A stretch of DNA of 64,000 nt from positions 1 to 64,000 of the forward strand of contig JAEEXP010000002.1 in assembly GCA_016287865.1 (NCBI GenBank), in the 5' to 3' direction. A program made the translations under genes and the position numbers. The notes below the pieces were generated by a model. The model was not told where the DNA came from. It made no database searches and was given only the letters and a program-made list of their open reading frames with translations. This DNA is from Caryophanales bacterium (GTDB taxonomy: Bacteria; Bacillota_I; Bacilli_A; Izemoplasmatales; UBA1188). Each line of letters begins with the position of its first letter. Position 1 is the first letter of the stretch. Below, piece after piece: positions 1 through 9,900 of this stretch.

Positions 1-375
1 ATTGATAGCACTACCTTTTATTAAGTATTGTTTTAGAACGGAGTTAGCCCATTGTCTAAATAAAATACCTCTTTTTGAATTGATTCTATATCCTATTGCA
101 AGTACCATGTCTAAATTATAATGATCTACATAATATGTTTTACCATCTGATGCAGTATGGGCAAAATTTGCCCTAACTGAGTTTTCATTCAATTCTGAAC
201 TACTTATAATGTTTTTGATATGTTTTCCAATCACAGACCTATCTCTTTCAAATAATAGTCCAATTTCGTCTAGCGTTAACCATACAGTATCTTCTTCAGG
301 TGACACATTAACATCTAGACTAAATGCTCCATCTTCAAATTTGATTAATTCATATTTCTTTTCTTGATTATCCAT
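1..375 (-). CDS. RhuM/virulence-protein family DNA-binding-like protein, N-terminal part (truncated at window edge)
   Basis: Reverse-strand ATG at 375 after GGAGG; translation MDNQEKKYELIKFEDGAFSLDVNVSPEEDTVWLTLDEIGLLFERDRSVIGKHIKNIISSSELNENSVRANFAHTASDGKTYYVDHYNLDMVLAIGYRINSKRGILFRQWANSVLKQYLIKGSAIN; strong similarity to the 21208-22071 paralogue. Confidence 0.85.
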   Translation of the reverse strand, partial: MDNQEKKYELIKFEDGAFSLDVNVSPEEDTVWLTLDEIGLLFERDRSVIGKHIKNIISSSELNENSVRANFAHTASDGKTYYVDHYNLDMVLAIGYRINSKRGILFRQWANSVLKQYLIKGSAIN

Positions 376-393
376 ATTATTACCTCCTTGTTT

Positions 394-436
394 TCTCAAA
401 AAAGAAAAGCCTTACTGCATTTAAGCAATAAGGCTT
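394..436 (-). promoter_or_regulatory. Terminator-like hairpin plus T-tract in the 5' leader of the RhuM gene (putative attenuator)
   Basis: Minus strand AAGCCTTATTGC-TTAAAT-GCAGTAAGGCTT followed by TTTTCTTTTTT, then RBS GGAGG and ATG; the gene upstream is divergent, so this is not its terminator. Confidence 0.6.
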
Positions 437-492
437 GAATTTACATTAAGTTGAATTAACAGTTTTTTACTAATAGTTTTACCAACTTTCAT
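421..492 (-). CDS. Putative 23-aa leader peptide MKVGKTISKKLLIQLNVNSSLIA
   Basis: ATG..TAA on the minus strand; stop lies in the loop of the terminator-like hairpin; similar peptide precedes the second RhuM gene. Confidence 0.4.
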   Translation of the reverse strand: MKVGKTISKKLLIQLNVNSSLIA

Positions 493-660
493 AATTAAGA
501 TAATACTACAAATATTACAAAAAAACTATAAGTATTAATAAATGATTAGTGTTTTTTATGTTGGATACTATTAGATAGGATAATTAATAATTAGCTTATA
601 TTATATTTATATAGATATATATCCCATTTTTTTATACAATATAATATATAAAGGTATTAC

Positions 661-1641
661 ATGAATAAATTTGAAATAAGAGAAATAAAATATGATGAAT
701 ATGAAACTTTGCTTGATGTGATGAACACATCTTTTGGCTTTGTGGATGATGAGGTAAAGTTTGAACATATTCTTCCAAAACTATATTATAAAGATAATCC
801 TAATATGATTCATATAGGTGCGTTTGTTGAAGGAAAGCTTGTCACATCAATAGGTCTATATCTATTTAATATGATTAATAATGATAAAAGAATTAGTATT
901 GCTTGCGTGGGTGCTGTCTCAACTTTACCTGAATACAGAAATAAAGGATACTTTACTAAAGTATTAAATAGAGTGATAGAAAAAGCTAAAGAGTTAAATC
1001 TAGATCTACTCTATCTTGGAGGAGACAGAACTAGATATAACCATTTTGGTTTTGAAACCGCAGGAAGATGTATCTACTTTAATTTAAATAAGAGAAATTT
1101 AGGTCAACTCAAAGAAGAATCATATGAATTATATAAGTTAGAAGAAAGTGATACTGAAGTAATTAAAGAACTTCTAGACTTATATAATAAAGAACCTATG
1201 AGAATAGAAAGAACTATAGATAATTTCTATAAAACATTAATTAGTTGGAACTGTACTCCTTATTATGTAAAACAAGAAGGAAAGGTAGTTGGATACTTTA
1301 CATACAAAGAAGGAGAAGTTGATGAACTAATCTTTAATACATCAATAGACACAATGTTTAGAGCTATTTTAGATGTTTCTGATTATGCAATGATGACTCT
1401 TCCAATGTCTTATTACAAAGATGTTATAGATAGAGCGGATTGGTATGTTATTAGATTCGCAGATATGTTTAAAATATTAAACTTACACAATGTAATAAAT
1501 TTCTTAGGCGGAAATGCTTATCAATTAGATCATTTAAAGAATAAAGATGAATTAGAAGTAATAAGACTTGTCCTTGGTGATGCAGCTTATGATAGTGTTA
1601 TTGGAGATAATATGTTTATAAGCCGTACTAATGGCGGATGA
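661..1641 (+). CDS. GNAT family N-acetyltransferase (Eis-like two-domain)
   Basis: GAVSTLPEYRNKGYFTKVL acetyl-CoA-binding motif; 326 aa. Confidence 0.8.
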   Translation: MNKFEIREIKYDEYETLLDVMNTSFGFVDDEVKFEHILPKLYYKDNPNMIHIGAFVEGKLVTSIGLYLFNMINNDKRISIACVGAVSTLPEYRNKGYFTKVLNRVIEKAKELNLDLLYLGGDRTRYNHFGFETAGRCIYFNLNKRNLGQLKEESYELYKLEESDTEVIKELLDLYNKEPMRIERTIDNFYKTLISWNCTPYYVKQEGKVVGYFTYKEGEVDELIFNTSIDTMFRAILDVSDYAMMTLPMSYYKDVIDRADWYVIRFADMFKILNLHNVINFLGGNAYQLDHLKNKDELEVIRLVLGDAAYDSVIGDNMFISRTNGG

Positions 1642-1677
1642 TTTATATAGAAATATAATAAAGGGACGGATTCAATA

Positions 1678-3558
1678 ATGAAAGTTAATGTTATATGTGA
1701 AAAACAAATAAGAGATGGATTAGTTGAACTATCTAAAGAGTTCGATTTTGAGCTCGCTGAATCAATTAATGAAGTATTTTTCATTAAAAGTAATAGAAAC
1801 TTTGTTTCATTTGCTGAAGGTAATATGTATAAAATTGAATATACTGAATTAGTATATGCATTTAGATTATTTGTTCACGTATTAGCTCGTTTTAAGATTA
1901 ATCGTTTCTTTGATTATAACTTTGAATTCAATTCTAAAATTGAATATTTAACTTATATGCTTGACTGCTCTCGTAACGCAGTTATGAAGAATGATAGTAT
2001 AAAGAAACTAATTAGATATTTAGCTTCAATGGGTTATAACCGTTTAATGTTATACACAGAAGATACTTATGAAGTTAAAAAGTATCCATATTTTGGATAC
2101 TTAAGAAATAGATTCACTAAAGATGAAATTAAAGATATTGAAGAATACTGTGATTTGTTTGGTATAGAATTAATCCCTTGTATTCAAACTCTAGCTCACT
2201 TTAACGCTATTACTAGATATCCATCTATGAGTGAACTATTTGATTGTGATGATATTCTTTTAATTGATGAAGAAAAGACATATGAATTTATTGAAGAATT
2301 AATAAAGACATGTAGAGAATACTTTAAAACCAATATAATTCATATTGGAATGGATGAAGCTCACAATGTAGGACGTGGTAAATACCTAGATAAAAACGGT
2401 TATCACGATAGATTAGAATTAATGAATTATCACGTTAAAAGAGTTCTTGATATTTGTAAGAAATATGATTTTAACGCAATGATTTGGAGTGATATGTACG
2501 CGTCCCTCCTCGATGAACATCTAAACGTAAACGTTGAAAAACTAAATGATATGCCTAAAGATGTAGAACTCACTTATTGGGATTACTATAGTACTGATGT
2601 AAATCATTTTGAGATGTTTTTAAATATTCATAAAATGATAGGCAATAAATATAGTTTTGCAGGTGGTGCCTGGAAGTGGATTGGATTTACTCCAGATAAT
2701 AGATATTCACTTAAAGAAATAGAAGCTTCAATGCGTGCTTGTATGAATACTAATACTTACCACTATATTCTTACAGGCTGGGGAGATAATGGTGGGGAAA
2801 CATCACCATTTGATACACTACCATCTCTATACTTCGCATCTTTAATGAGATTTGATTTATTAAAGCTTAATCAAGACATTAATAACTTAATGTTTAATGA
2901 TGAATTTAAACTATTAAGTGATGGCCTTAACTTTAATGAGTTTATGGCTTTAGACTTAAATAATCGTCTCACAAATAGTAGTAATGTTCAAGAAAGAAAT
3001 ACTTCAAATAGATATTTACTCTATAATGATCCACTCCTTGGAGTAATGGATTCAACTATTGATGAAAACTGTGGAAAGATCTTTAGTGAACACGTTAAAG
3101 AATTTGAATCAATTAATTATAAGAATACTAAGTTCTCATATCTATTTGATACTCAATATAGATTAGCTAAAGTACTTTCTATCAAATCACGAATCGGAAT
3201 AGAATTAAGATGCCATTATAAGAATAATGATAAAGAAGCTCTTAAGAGTGATTTAGATAAACTTAAAACATTATTAATTCTTTTAGATGATTTCTATAAT
3301 TCATTTGATACTAAATGGAATAAAGAAAATAGAAGTAATGGTATAGATGTATTTGATTTAAGAGAAGGTGCACTAGAAAGACGAGTTAAAAGAGCTATTA
3401 ATCTAGTTGAGTCATATCTAGATAAGAAAATAGATTCTATCCCTGAACTTGAAGAAGAAATTCTAGATTATTTTGGAAACGATAAAGACCTTAAAAAAGA
3501 ATATGATATCTATGAAAATAGATGGAGAAGAATATCTTCGGTTAATGTAAATGACTAA
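1678..3558 (+). CDS. Glycoside hydrolase family 20-like beta-N-acetylhexosaminidase
   Basis: IHIGMDEAHNVGRG (H-x-G-x-D-E GH20 signature), TIM-barrel-like segments. Confidence 0.8.
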   Translation: MKVNVICEKQIRDGLVELSKEFDFELAESINEVFFIKSNRNFVSFAEGNMYKIEYTELVYAFRLFVHVLARFKINRFFDYNFEFNSKIEYLTYMLDCSRNAVMKNDSIKKLIRYLASMGYNRLMLYTEDTYEVKKYPYFGYLRNRFTKDEIKDIEEYCDLFGIELIPCIQTLAHFNAITRYPSMSELFDCDDILLIDEEKTYEFIEELIKTCREYFKTNIIHIGMDEAHNVGRGKYLDKNGYHDRLELMNYHVKRVLDICKKYDFNAMIWSDMYASLLDEHLNVNVEKLNDMPKDVELTYWDYYSTDVNHFEMFLNIHKMIGNKYSFAGGAWKWIGFTPDNRYSLKEIEASMRACMNTNTYHYILTGWGDNGGETSPFDTLPSLYFASLMRFDLLKLNQDINNLMFNDEFKLLSDGLNFNEFMALDLNNRLTNSSNVQERNTSNRYLLYNDPLLGVMDSTIDENCGKIFSEHVKEFESINYKNTKFSYLFDTQYRLAKVLSIKSRIGIELRCHYKNNDKEALKSDLDKLKTLLILLDDFYNSFDTKWNKENRSNGIDVFDLREGALERRVKRAINLVESYLDKKIDSIPELEEEILDYFGNDKDLKKEYDIYENRWRRISSVNVND

Positions 3559-3571
3559 TAATAAAAGTCAT

Positions 3572-3655
3572 CCCTCAATAGCGAAGAGACTAAACACAGT
3601 GGACTGTAAATCTGCTCTCTACGAGTTTGGTGGTTAAAATCCACTTCATCCACCA
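3572..3655 (+). pseudogene. Decayed tRNA-Tyr(GTA)-like sequence
   Basis: TAGCGAAGAGACTAAACACAGTGGACTGTAAATCTGCTCTCTACGAG...TTAAAAT...CCACCA matches class II tRNA-Tyr layout, but the 5' CCCTCAA does not pair with 3' TTCATCC and the T-loop is TTAAAAT. Confidence 0.55.
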
Positions 3656-3666
3656 CGATAGAATAT

Positions 3667-3703
3667 AATTGTGATTGATAAATCAACCACAATTTTTCTT
3701 TTT
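3667..3703 (+). terminator. Rho-independent terminator
   Basis: AATTGTGaTTGAtaaaTCAAcCACAATTTTTCTTTTTT. Confidence 0.8.
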
Positions 3704-3857
3704 TACACAATGTTTTCACAACTGTCCTATAGTTAGCACATATCTTTTTCCCCTATTGTTGACATACAACGTAAAAAGAAATTACAATTGAACTGTATTA
3801 TTAATAATAATTAAATACTAAACAATAGTAAATATTAGTTACGGGGGTGTTCTTGCT

Positions 3858-6800
3858 GTGAAAAACATTATTAAGACTAAACATTTATCTAGATTATGGT
3901 TAGTAATTCTTGCAGCTGCACTTTGTTTATGTGCGGCTATTTTTGTTAACTCAAAACTAAAAGCACATGCAGATGGTGCTATATCATATGTATCTAAATC
4001 GTGGGATGCTGTAAAAAAAGAAGTTGTTAGTTCACAAGAATCTTGTTCAACATATGAGGTTCTGACTGATTCTAAAACGACGTGGTCAGATGGAAAATGG
4101 TACGTTGTTAATAGCAATCTTACAATTTCAGGAAATGTATACACTTATGGAACAGTTAATTTGATTATTTGTGATGGTTGCACTTTATCAACAAAAACAA
4201 TTAATGCCAATGATAATAAAACATTAAATATTTATGGACAATCGTTGGGAACTGGTACCTTAAATATAACTTCAGGTTATGATTTTACTCCTGGTATTTA
4301 TAATTCAGGAAGTAATCTAAATATACATGGATGTAATATTAATGCAAAGTCAAAAACAGCTGCCGGAATTGGCGGACGTGATTCTTATGCTGGTGGTACA
4401 TTAACTATATATGGTGGAAACATTAATGCATCTTCAACTAGCGGTGCTGGAATTGGCGGAGGTTATAACCAATCTGGTGGTACTATTACCATTTATGGCG
4501 GTAATATTAATGCGACTTCTGCAAACGGTGCTGGAATTGGTGGTGGCCAAAACGGTGCTGGTGCCAATTTATCAATTTTCGGTGGTGTTGTAAGAGCATC
4601 AAGCACTGTAGGTGCTGTTGGTATTGGTGCTGGTGCTGGAAGCAGTGATAATGGTACTTTAACTGTTTTAGATGGTGCGAAAGTATATGGTGGTGATGTT
4701 GAAAACCCTGGTACTGAAATAATAAAAGATGAATTAAATAATTATACTCGTCATAAGTATATGCTTGTTAATACAGGTGATAATAAAATAGAACCTGTCT
4801 ATACAGTTCCAGAAGCCGTTGCTGGTGCAGCAAATCAAAAATTATCTGATGTCACTTTCCAAGATGATCACTGGCATTTTGCAGAACCGAATTCATTAGT
4901 TGGAGATGGCATCAGTAAAGAAATTGTCTACATTTCAGACAATCCTGATGTTTATCAAGAAATACATAAAACAATTGATGTTATAGTAAATGATTATGTT
5001 ACCTATATATCTAAAGAATGGAATGGTAAAGAAGTTGTTGATACTGAAGTTACAACAGCTAACTATTTTACAATTACCGATACAACACTTGAAATGCATA
5101 ATTATACCTATGTACTTAAGAGTGATGTAACAATTAATACTCGTGTTAATGCTACAGGCATAGTAAATATCATACTTTCTAATAATTGTACATTGACTTT
5201 AGTTAAAGGTCTGACTGTTTCTTCACCAAATACTTTGAATATATATAGCCAGGGTGATGGTGAAAACGAGGGTAAGATTGTTGCCGAATTAACCTCTAGT
5301 GACTATTATGCAGCTATCGGTGGAGGTCTTTATTTTAATCCTGGAGAAGGAGATTCAGGTACAATTAATATTTATGGTGGAAATATAACAGCAAGCACTT
5401 GCATTAGAAACAGTCTTGCTGGAGCTGGTATTGGAGGTTCTGCTAATTCAAATAGTGGTCCAATTAATATTTTTGGTGGAACTATAAACGCGACTGGTGG
5501 ATATATGTCACCTGGTATAGGCGGTGGCTATAAAGGATATGGTGGCTATAAAGATATAAATATCGGGCCTATAACAATTTATGGAGGCAATATTACATCA
5601 ACCGGTGGAGATGGTGGACCAGGAATCGGTGGACCAGGTCATACTAGTAGTACTACTGAAAAACCATACTATGCTGGAGTTTTAACTGTTGAGGATATAA
5701 CAATATATGGTGGAAATATTAATGCATATGGTGGAGCAGTAAATACTTCTTACAGTGGAGGAGCGGGTATTGGATTTGGCTATGCTGGTTGTACTACACA
5801 TTCTGGAGAACCAAATGTCGACAATGTTACTCGTGCTGGAAAAATAATAATAAATGGCGGAACAATTAATGCATATGGCGGCAATCGTTCAGCTGGTATT
5901 GGTACAAGTACAATCCTTGGTGATATATCGGTTGAAGCAATTATTATTAACGGTGGTACTATTACAGCAACAGCCTATACTTATGATGGTTCTAAAGGCG
6001 GCGCTGGTATCGGTAGTGGATATGGAGACATTGATTCTGGTTATACTTCTAAAATAATTATTTCTAAAATAGAAATTAATGGTGGAAATGTTACAGCAAC
6101 TGGAGATGCTGGCCCTGGTATTGGATTACCTATCCATGGCACTGATTCATGCATAGAAAATATGATTTTTAATGGTGGAGTAGTTACTGCAATCGGTGAT
6201 GATGATTACGATGGTATCGGTTGTACAAGCACTTCTGATAGTAAATATAGAGGAACAATTACTTTAGGAAATGCAAGCATGGGCGTCATTGGTAATGCAA
6301 CAGGAACTCCTGCTGATACTGATTTAATAAGCGACTATGCAACAAATCGTCCTAAGTATATGATTATAAAATCATTCCACGAACATAGTTGGTCATATGA
6401 AGCAAATGAAGGAACATTAACAGCAACTTGTCAAAACGATAGTTGTTATATAACTGATGGTCTAACTTTAACAATGATTGCACCTTCAGAATTAACATAT
6501 GATGGAACAACTAAAGAAGTTACGTTACAAGCCGGGTATAATGAAGAAGCATTCCCTAATCCTGTTATTAAATACTATAAAGATAACGCTGAAGTAACTG
6601 AATGTATTAATGCTGGAGTATATATTGCAAAAGTAACATTTGGAGATGCTATTGCAACTCTTACATTTGAAATTGCTAAAGAGAACAGTGTTTTATCATC
6701 AGCTCCAACTTCAATATTGAATTTAGAATATACAGGCAATGAACAAGAATTAGTAAATTCTGGCACAGCATCAGGCGGTACAATTCAATATAAGATTGGA

Positions 6801-8507
6801 TTAGATGGTACATATGATGATAATATTCCTGTTGCTTTAAATGCAGGAAATTATAATATCTATTATAAAGTTGTCGGCGATTCTAACCATAATGATATTG
6901 ATGAAGCTGGCCCAATTCAAGTTTCAATTGCTAAAATAAACCCAAGTTATACCGTTCCAACTGGCGTTGAAGCATCTTACGGAGATAAACTAATAGATGT
7001 TGAATTACCAGAAGGTTGGTCTTGGAAAAATGAAACTACAGAAGTAGGTAATGTTGGAAGTAGAGAACATACTGCAATCTTTACTCCTACTGATACTGTT
7101 AACTATAATGAAATAGAAGAAACAGTAGAAATTAGTGTTCAAAAGGGAACTCCAACATATACAAAACCAACTAATTTAGAAGCTACTTTCGGTAATACCT
7201 TAAAGGATATTGAATTACCTAATAACTGGACATGGAAAGAAGAAGATAATTTAGTTGGTAATGCTGGTATTCAAGAACATATCGCAATCTTTACCCCTAC
7301 TGATACTGTTAACTATAATGAAATAGAAGTAACATTAACTATTAGTGTTTTAAAAGCTAACCCTATTTATACAAAACCTACTAATTTAGAAGCTACATAT
7401 GGTGATATGTTATCAACTGTAGAATTACCTGAAAAATGGACTTGGAAAGATCCTAAAGAAAAGGTTGGTAATGCTGGTATTCAACAACATATCGCAATCT
7501 ATACTCCAACTGATGTAAACAACTATAATGTAGTAGAAGATACTTTAAATATAAGTATAGCTAAGGCTAATCCAACATATACAGTTCCGACTGATATTGA
7601 AGCTCCATATGATGTTAAATTATCTAAAGTTGCATTACCAGAAGGATTCTCTTGGATGAATGGAGAACAAGTTGTAAATCAGTGGGGAGATAGCACATAT
7701 AAAGCTAAATTCATTCCATTTGATACTGCTAATTATAATGTTGTTGAAAATATTAACATCAATGTAAATGTTAAATGGATTTTAATAGATCCTTCACAAG
7801 GTGATGTTTCTGTTACCATTAATAATGGTGATACACAATTTGATGTAAACATTAAAGTTCAAATTGAAGTAAAAACAGAAATTTCAACTGAAGAAAAACA
7901 AAAAGATTATCGTAAACTGGGTAAAGAATATATTAATCCAAATGAAGATATTGCTGCAATTTATGATGTTAGATTAATTAGAACTATAAATGGTGTTGAA
8001 GAAGAAATCCAACCATCTGATATTACTCCTGGAACAACTATTTTTGTTCAAATGGCTATTCCTGAAGAACTAGTTGGTAAAGAATTCCGTTTGCTTCATA
8101 TTCATACTGATTCTGATATTTCTGAAATATCTAATTACTCTATTTCTAAAGACGGTAAAACTTTAACAGTAGAAATAGATAAATTAAGTGAATTTGTATT
8201 TGTAGGAGCATCTCAAACAGAAGATAATGGCTTTATCTATAAACATAGTCTTCCTGTTTGGGCAATTATTTTAATTATTGTTGGTTCAATATTAGTACTA
8301 TTCTCAATTTGTTATGTACTAGTGTTCTTTGTATTTAATAAATGGATTAATGTTGATGATAAACAAGTAAGAGTATTCAAATTAGGCCAAAATAATGGCA
8401 AGGTAAGAGTCATTTTAATGAATATAAAATTTGAATATCTTGATGCATCATTAGTATTTAACACTAAAGAACAGGCCAAAAATAATCTTTCAAAAGTAGA
8501 AGAATAA
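3858..8507 (+). CDS. Large surface protein: signal peptide, Gly-rich parallel-beta-helix repeats (carbohydrate-binding Cthe_2159-like), four MBG/Ig-like repeats, C-terminal TM helix and short tail
   Basis: GTG start after GGGGG; repeats of GGTITIYGGNINATSANGAGIGGG; repeats of YTxPTxxEAxYGDxLxxVELPExWxWK..VGNxGxxxHxAIFTPTDTxNYNxxE; TM LPVWAIILIIVGSILVLFSICYVLVFFVF. Confidence 0.8.
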   Translation: MKNIIKTKHLSRLWLVILAAALCLCAAIFVNSKLKAHADGAISYVSKSWDAVKKEVVSSQESCSTYEVLTDSKTTWSDGKWYVVNSNLTISGNVYTYGTVNLIICDGCTLSTKTINANDNKTLNIYGQSLGTGTLNITSGYDFTPGIYNSGSNLNIHGCNINAKSKTAAGIGGRDSYAGGTLTIYGGNINASSTSGAGIGGGYNQSGGTITIYGGNINATSANGAGIGGGQNGAGANLSIFGGVVRASSTVGAVGIGAGAGSSDNGTLTVLDGAKVYGGDVENPGTEIIKDELNNYTRHKYMLVNTGDNKIEPVYTVPEAVAGAANQKLSDVTFQDDHWHFAEPNSLVGDGISKEIVYISDNPDVYQEIHKTIDVIVNDYVTYISKEWNGKEVVDTEVTTANYFTITDTTLEMHNYTYVLKSDVTINTRVNATGIVNIILSNNCTLTLVKGLTVSSPNTLNIYSQGDGENEGKIVAELTSSDYYAAIGGGLYFNPGEGDSGTINIYGGNITASTCIRNSLAGAGIGGSANSNSGPINIFGGTINATGGYMSPGIGGGYKGYGGYKDINIGPITIYGGNITSTGGDGGPGIGGPGHTSSTTEKPYYAGVLTVEDITIYGGNINAYGGAVNTSYSGGAGIGFGYAGCTTHSGEPNVDNVTRAGKIIINGGTINAYGGNRSAGIGTSTILGDISVEAIIINGGTITATAYTYDGSKGGAGIGSGYGDIDSGYTSKIIISKIEINGGNVTATGDAGPGIGLPIHGTDSCIENMIFNGGVVTAIGDDDYDGIGCTSTSDSKYRGTITLGNASMGVIGNATGTPADTDLISDYATNRPKYMIIKSFHEHSWSYEANEGTLTATCQNDSCYITDGLTLTMIAPSELTYDGTTKEVTLQAGYNEEAFPNPVIKYYKDNAEVTECINAGVYIAKVTFGDAIATLTFEIAKENSVLSSAPTSILNLEYTGNEQELVNSGTASGGTIQYKIGLDGTYDDNIPVALNAGNYNIYYKVVGDSNHNDIDEAGPIQVSIAKINPSYTVPTGVEASYGDKLIDVELPEGWSWKNETTEVGNVGSREHTAIFTPTDTVNYNEIEETVEISVQKGTPTYTKPTNLEATFGNTLKDIELPNNWTWKEEDNLVGNAGIQEHIAIFTPTDTVNYNEIEVTLTISVLKANPIYTKPTNLEATYGDMLSTVELPEKWTWKDPKEKVGNAGIQQHIAIYTPTDVNNYNVVEDTLNISIAKANPTYTVPTDIEAPYDVKLSKVALPEGFSWMNGEQVVNQWGDSTYKAKFIPFDTANYNVVENININVNVKWILIDPSQGDVSVTINNGDTQFDVNIKVQIEVKTEISTEEKQKDYRKLGKEYINPNEDIAAIYDVRLIRTINGVEEEIQPSDITPGTTIFVQMAIPEELVGKEFRLLHIHTDSDISEISNYSISKDGKTLTVEIDKLSEFVFVGASQTEDNGFIYKHSLPVWAIILIIVGSILVLFSICYVLVFFVFNKWINVDDKQVRVFKLGQNNGKVRVILMNIKFEYLDASLVFNTKEQAKNNLSKVEE
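6945..7770 (+). repeat. Four tandem MBG/Ig-like coding repeats (~200 bp unit)
   Basis: Near-identical DNA such as ggtaatgctggtattcaagaacatatcgcaatctttac and actgatactgttaactataatgaaatagaag. Confidence 0.85.
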
Positions 8508-8529
8508 TTAACTAACTACGATAAAATTA

Positions 8530-8590
8530 AAGGCACTCGTAAGTGAACTGAACCCCGTTTAGTTCACTTTAATGGTGCCTTCTTAATTTT
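8530..8590 (+). terminator. Nested-stem Rho-independent terminator
   Basis: AAGGCACtcgtAAGTGAACTgaaccccgtttAGTTCACTTtaatGGTGCCTTctta + T-rich tract. Confidence 0.8.
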
Positions 8591-8642
8591 TTATTTATTT
8601 TTTATTAATAATAAGTATAATTATGGTAAGGAGAAATATAGA

Positions 8643-9848
8643 ATGAAAAAAAGAATTATTACATTTTTAATGCTTATAGCTATTCTTGTTTTAACTGGCT
8701 GCAATAAGAAAGTAAACTTTACAGATAGTTTAAAATTTAAAGATAAATTATCTACAAATGAAAAACTTGTTGTAATTGTAAACGTTGAACATGCTATGGT
8801 TAATCTTGTTCAAGTTGAGGGTAATATTAATCAAAAGACTTACAATGAAATTGAAGAAAATAATATTGTTGCAAACGTAACAGAAAAACTTCATTCAGGA
8901 TTCCAAGTTCGTTTTACTGGATCTCTAACTAATACTAATATAAAAAGCGGATTAACAACTGTTCAAGAAGGCAAAATAGAAGTAGATGATTTCTATGATG
9001 AAATGTATGATACTCATGTACATCGTGCAATATATGGCGATGAATCAGACTTAGAATTCGAAGAATATACAATTGAAGAATATCAAGCTTTAAATGAATC
9101 ATATTATAGAGATTTAGTATATGGTGAAGAACTAAGTATACTTAAAGATCTTGATGCTTATAAAGATGGCAGCGGATATGTATTTATATCATCATCTATT
9201 AATAAGAATGTAGAGGGTGTTGCATGGGGTAATACTGTAAAAGAACACACTACAGTTACTAAAACTCAAACTATCGCAAAAGTTAATAGTAACTATCAAC
9301 TTACAAGCATCCAAAAAGTAACTGAGACTCTTACAAATAGAGATACTCAAACTAATGCATGGTACAACAAAGAAACTCAAACTTCATATGAAAGCTCAAG
9401 TTTTAAGTATAAGTATGGCACTAGAAAAGGCGATACTAAGAGAATGGCTGACGTGAGAAAAGAACTAAGTGCTATGATAGTTGGTGAAGTTGGATTAGAA
9501 CTTACTGGAGTAAATAATGATGATAGCTTCGTAGTAAACTTAACTCATAAACGTGATAGTTTACAAAAAGTTCATGTTGTTGGTAGATACACTTTAAACT
9601 ATGATGTTGATAAAGAATTTGAATATAAACCAACTGTATTTGTAACTGTATATAATAAATACAAAGAAACAAGAGATGAATATCCAGTAATATTTGGTAT
9701 ATATTCAGAAAAAGATAATCAATACATTGAATCAGAAAATGTTAAGTTCACATATGTAAAAGGTACACAAGTAATATTTGAATTTGATGTAGAAATTATT
9801 AACGGCCAAGTAAACATTACTGGCGCAAAAGTAGATTTTGTAAAATAA
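8643..9848 (+). CDS. Predicted lipoprotein
   Basis: MKKRIITFLMLIAILVLTGCNKK lipobox; GGAG RBS. Confidence 0.7.
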   Translation: MKKRIITFLMLIAILVLTGCNKKVNFTDSLKFKDKLSTNEKLVVIVNVEHAMVNLVQVEGNINQKTYNEIEENNIVANVTEKLHSGFQVRFTGSLTNTNIKSGLTTVQEGKIEVDDFYDEMYDTHVHRAIYGDESDLEFEEYTIEEYQALNESYYRDLVYGEELSILKDLDAYKDGSGYVFISSSINKNVEGVAWGNTVKEHTTVTKTQTIAKVNSNYQLTSIQKVTETLTNRDTQTNAWYNKETQTSYESSSFKYKYGTRKGDTKRMADVRKELSAMIVGEVGLELTGVNNDDSFVVNLTHKRDSLQKVHVVGRYTLNYDVDKEFEYKPTVFVTVYNKYKETRDEYPVIFGIYSEKDNQYIESENVKFTYVKGTQVIFEFDVEIINGQVNITGAKVDFVK

Positions 9849-9857
9849 TTAATAATC

Positions 9858-9900
9858 AAAAAGCCAGCGAAATAATTAATCGCTGGCTTTTTTATTTTTA
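9858..9900. terminator. Bidirectional terminator between convergent genes
   Basis: AAAAAGCCAGCGAaataattaaTCGCTGGCTTTTTTATTTTTA. Confidence 0.8.

Noticed and set aside
394-492. Type III toxin-antitoxin (repeat RNA + terminator + toxin) reading of the RhuM leaders
   Set aside because: No tandem pseudoknot repeats precede the terminator and RhuM is not a ToxN-like endoribonuclease; leader-peptide attenuation fits better.
3572-3655. Functional tRNA-Tyr
   Set aside because: Acceptor stem does not pair and T-loop consensus is lost; called a pseudo-tRNA unless it is the only copy.
4411-4593. Alternative-frame ORFs inside large genes (4411-4593, 5854-6057, 26158-26364, 27558-27785, 35197-35451, 35536-35766 and similar)
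   Set aside because: Overlap confident CDSs fully, lack RBS and domain content.
4360-6250. Dense short repeats resembling an array (CRISPR-like or minisatellite)
   Set aside because: Repeats are in-frame Gly-rich coding repeats with variable spacing; no constant repeat/spacer structure and no cas genes.
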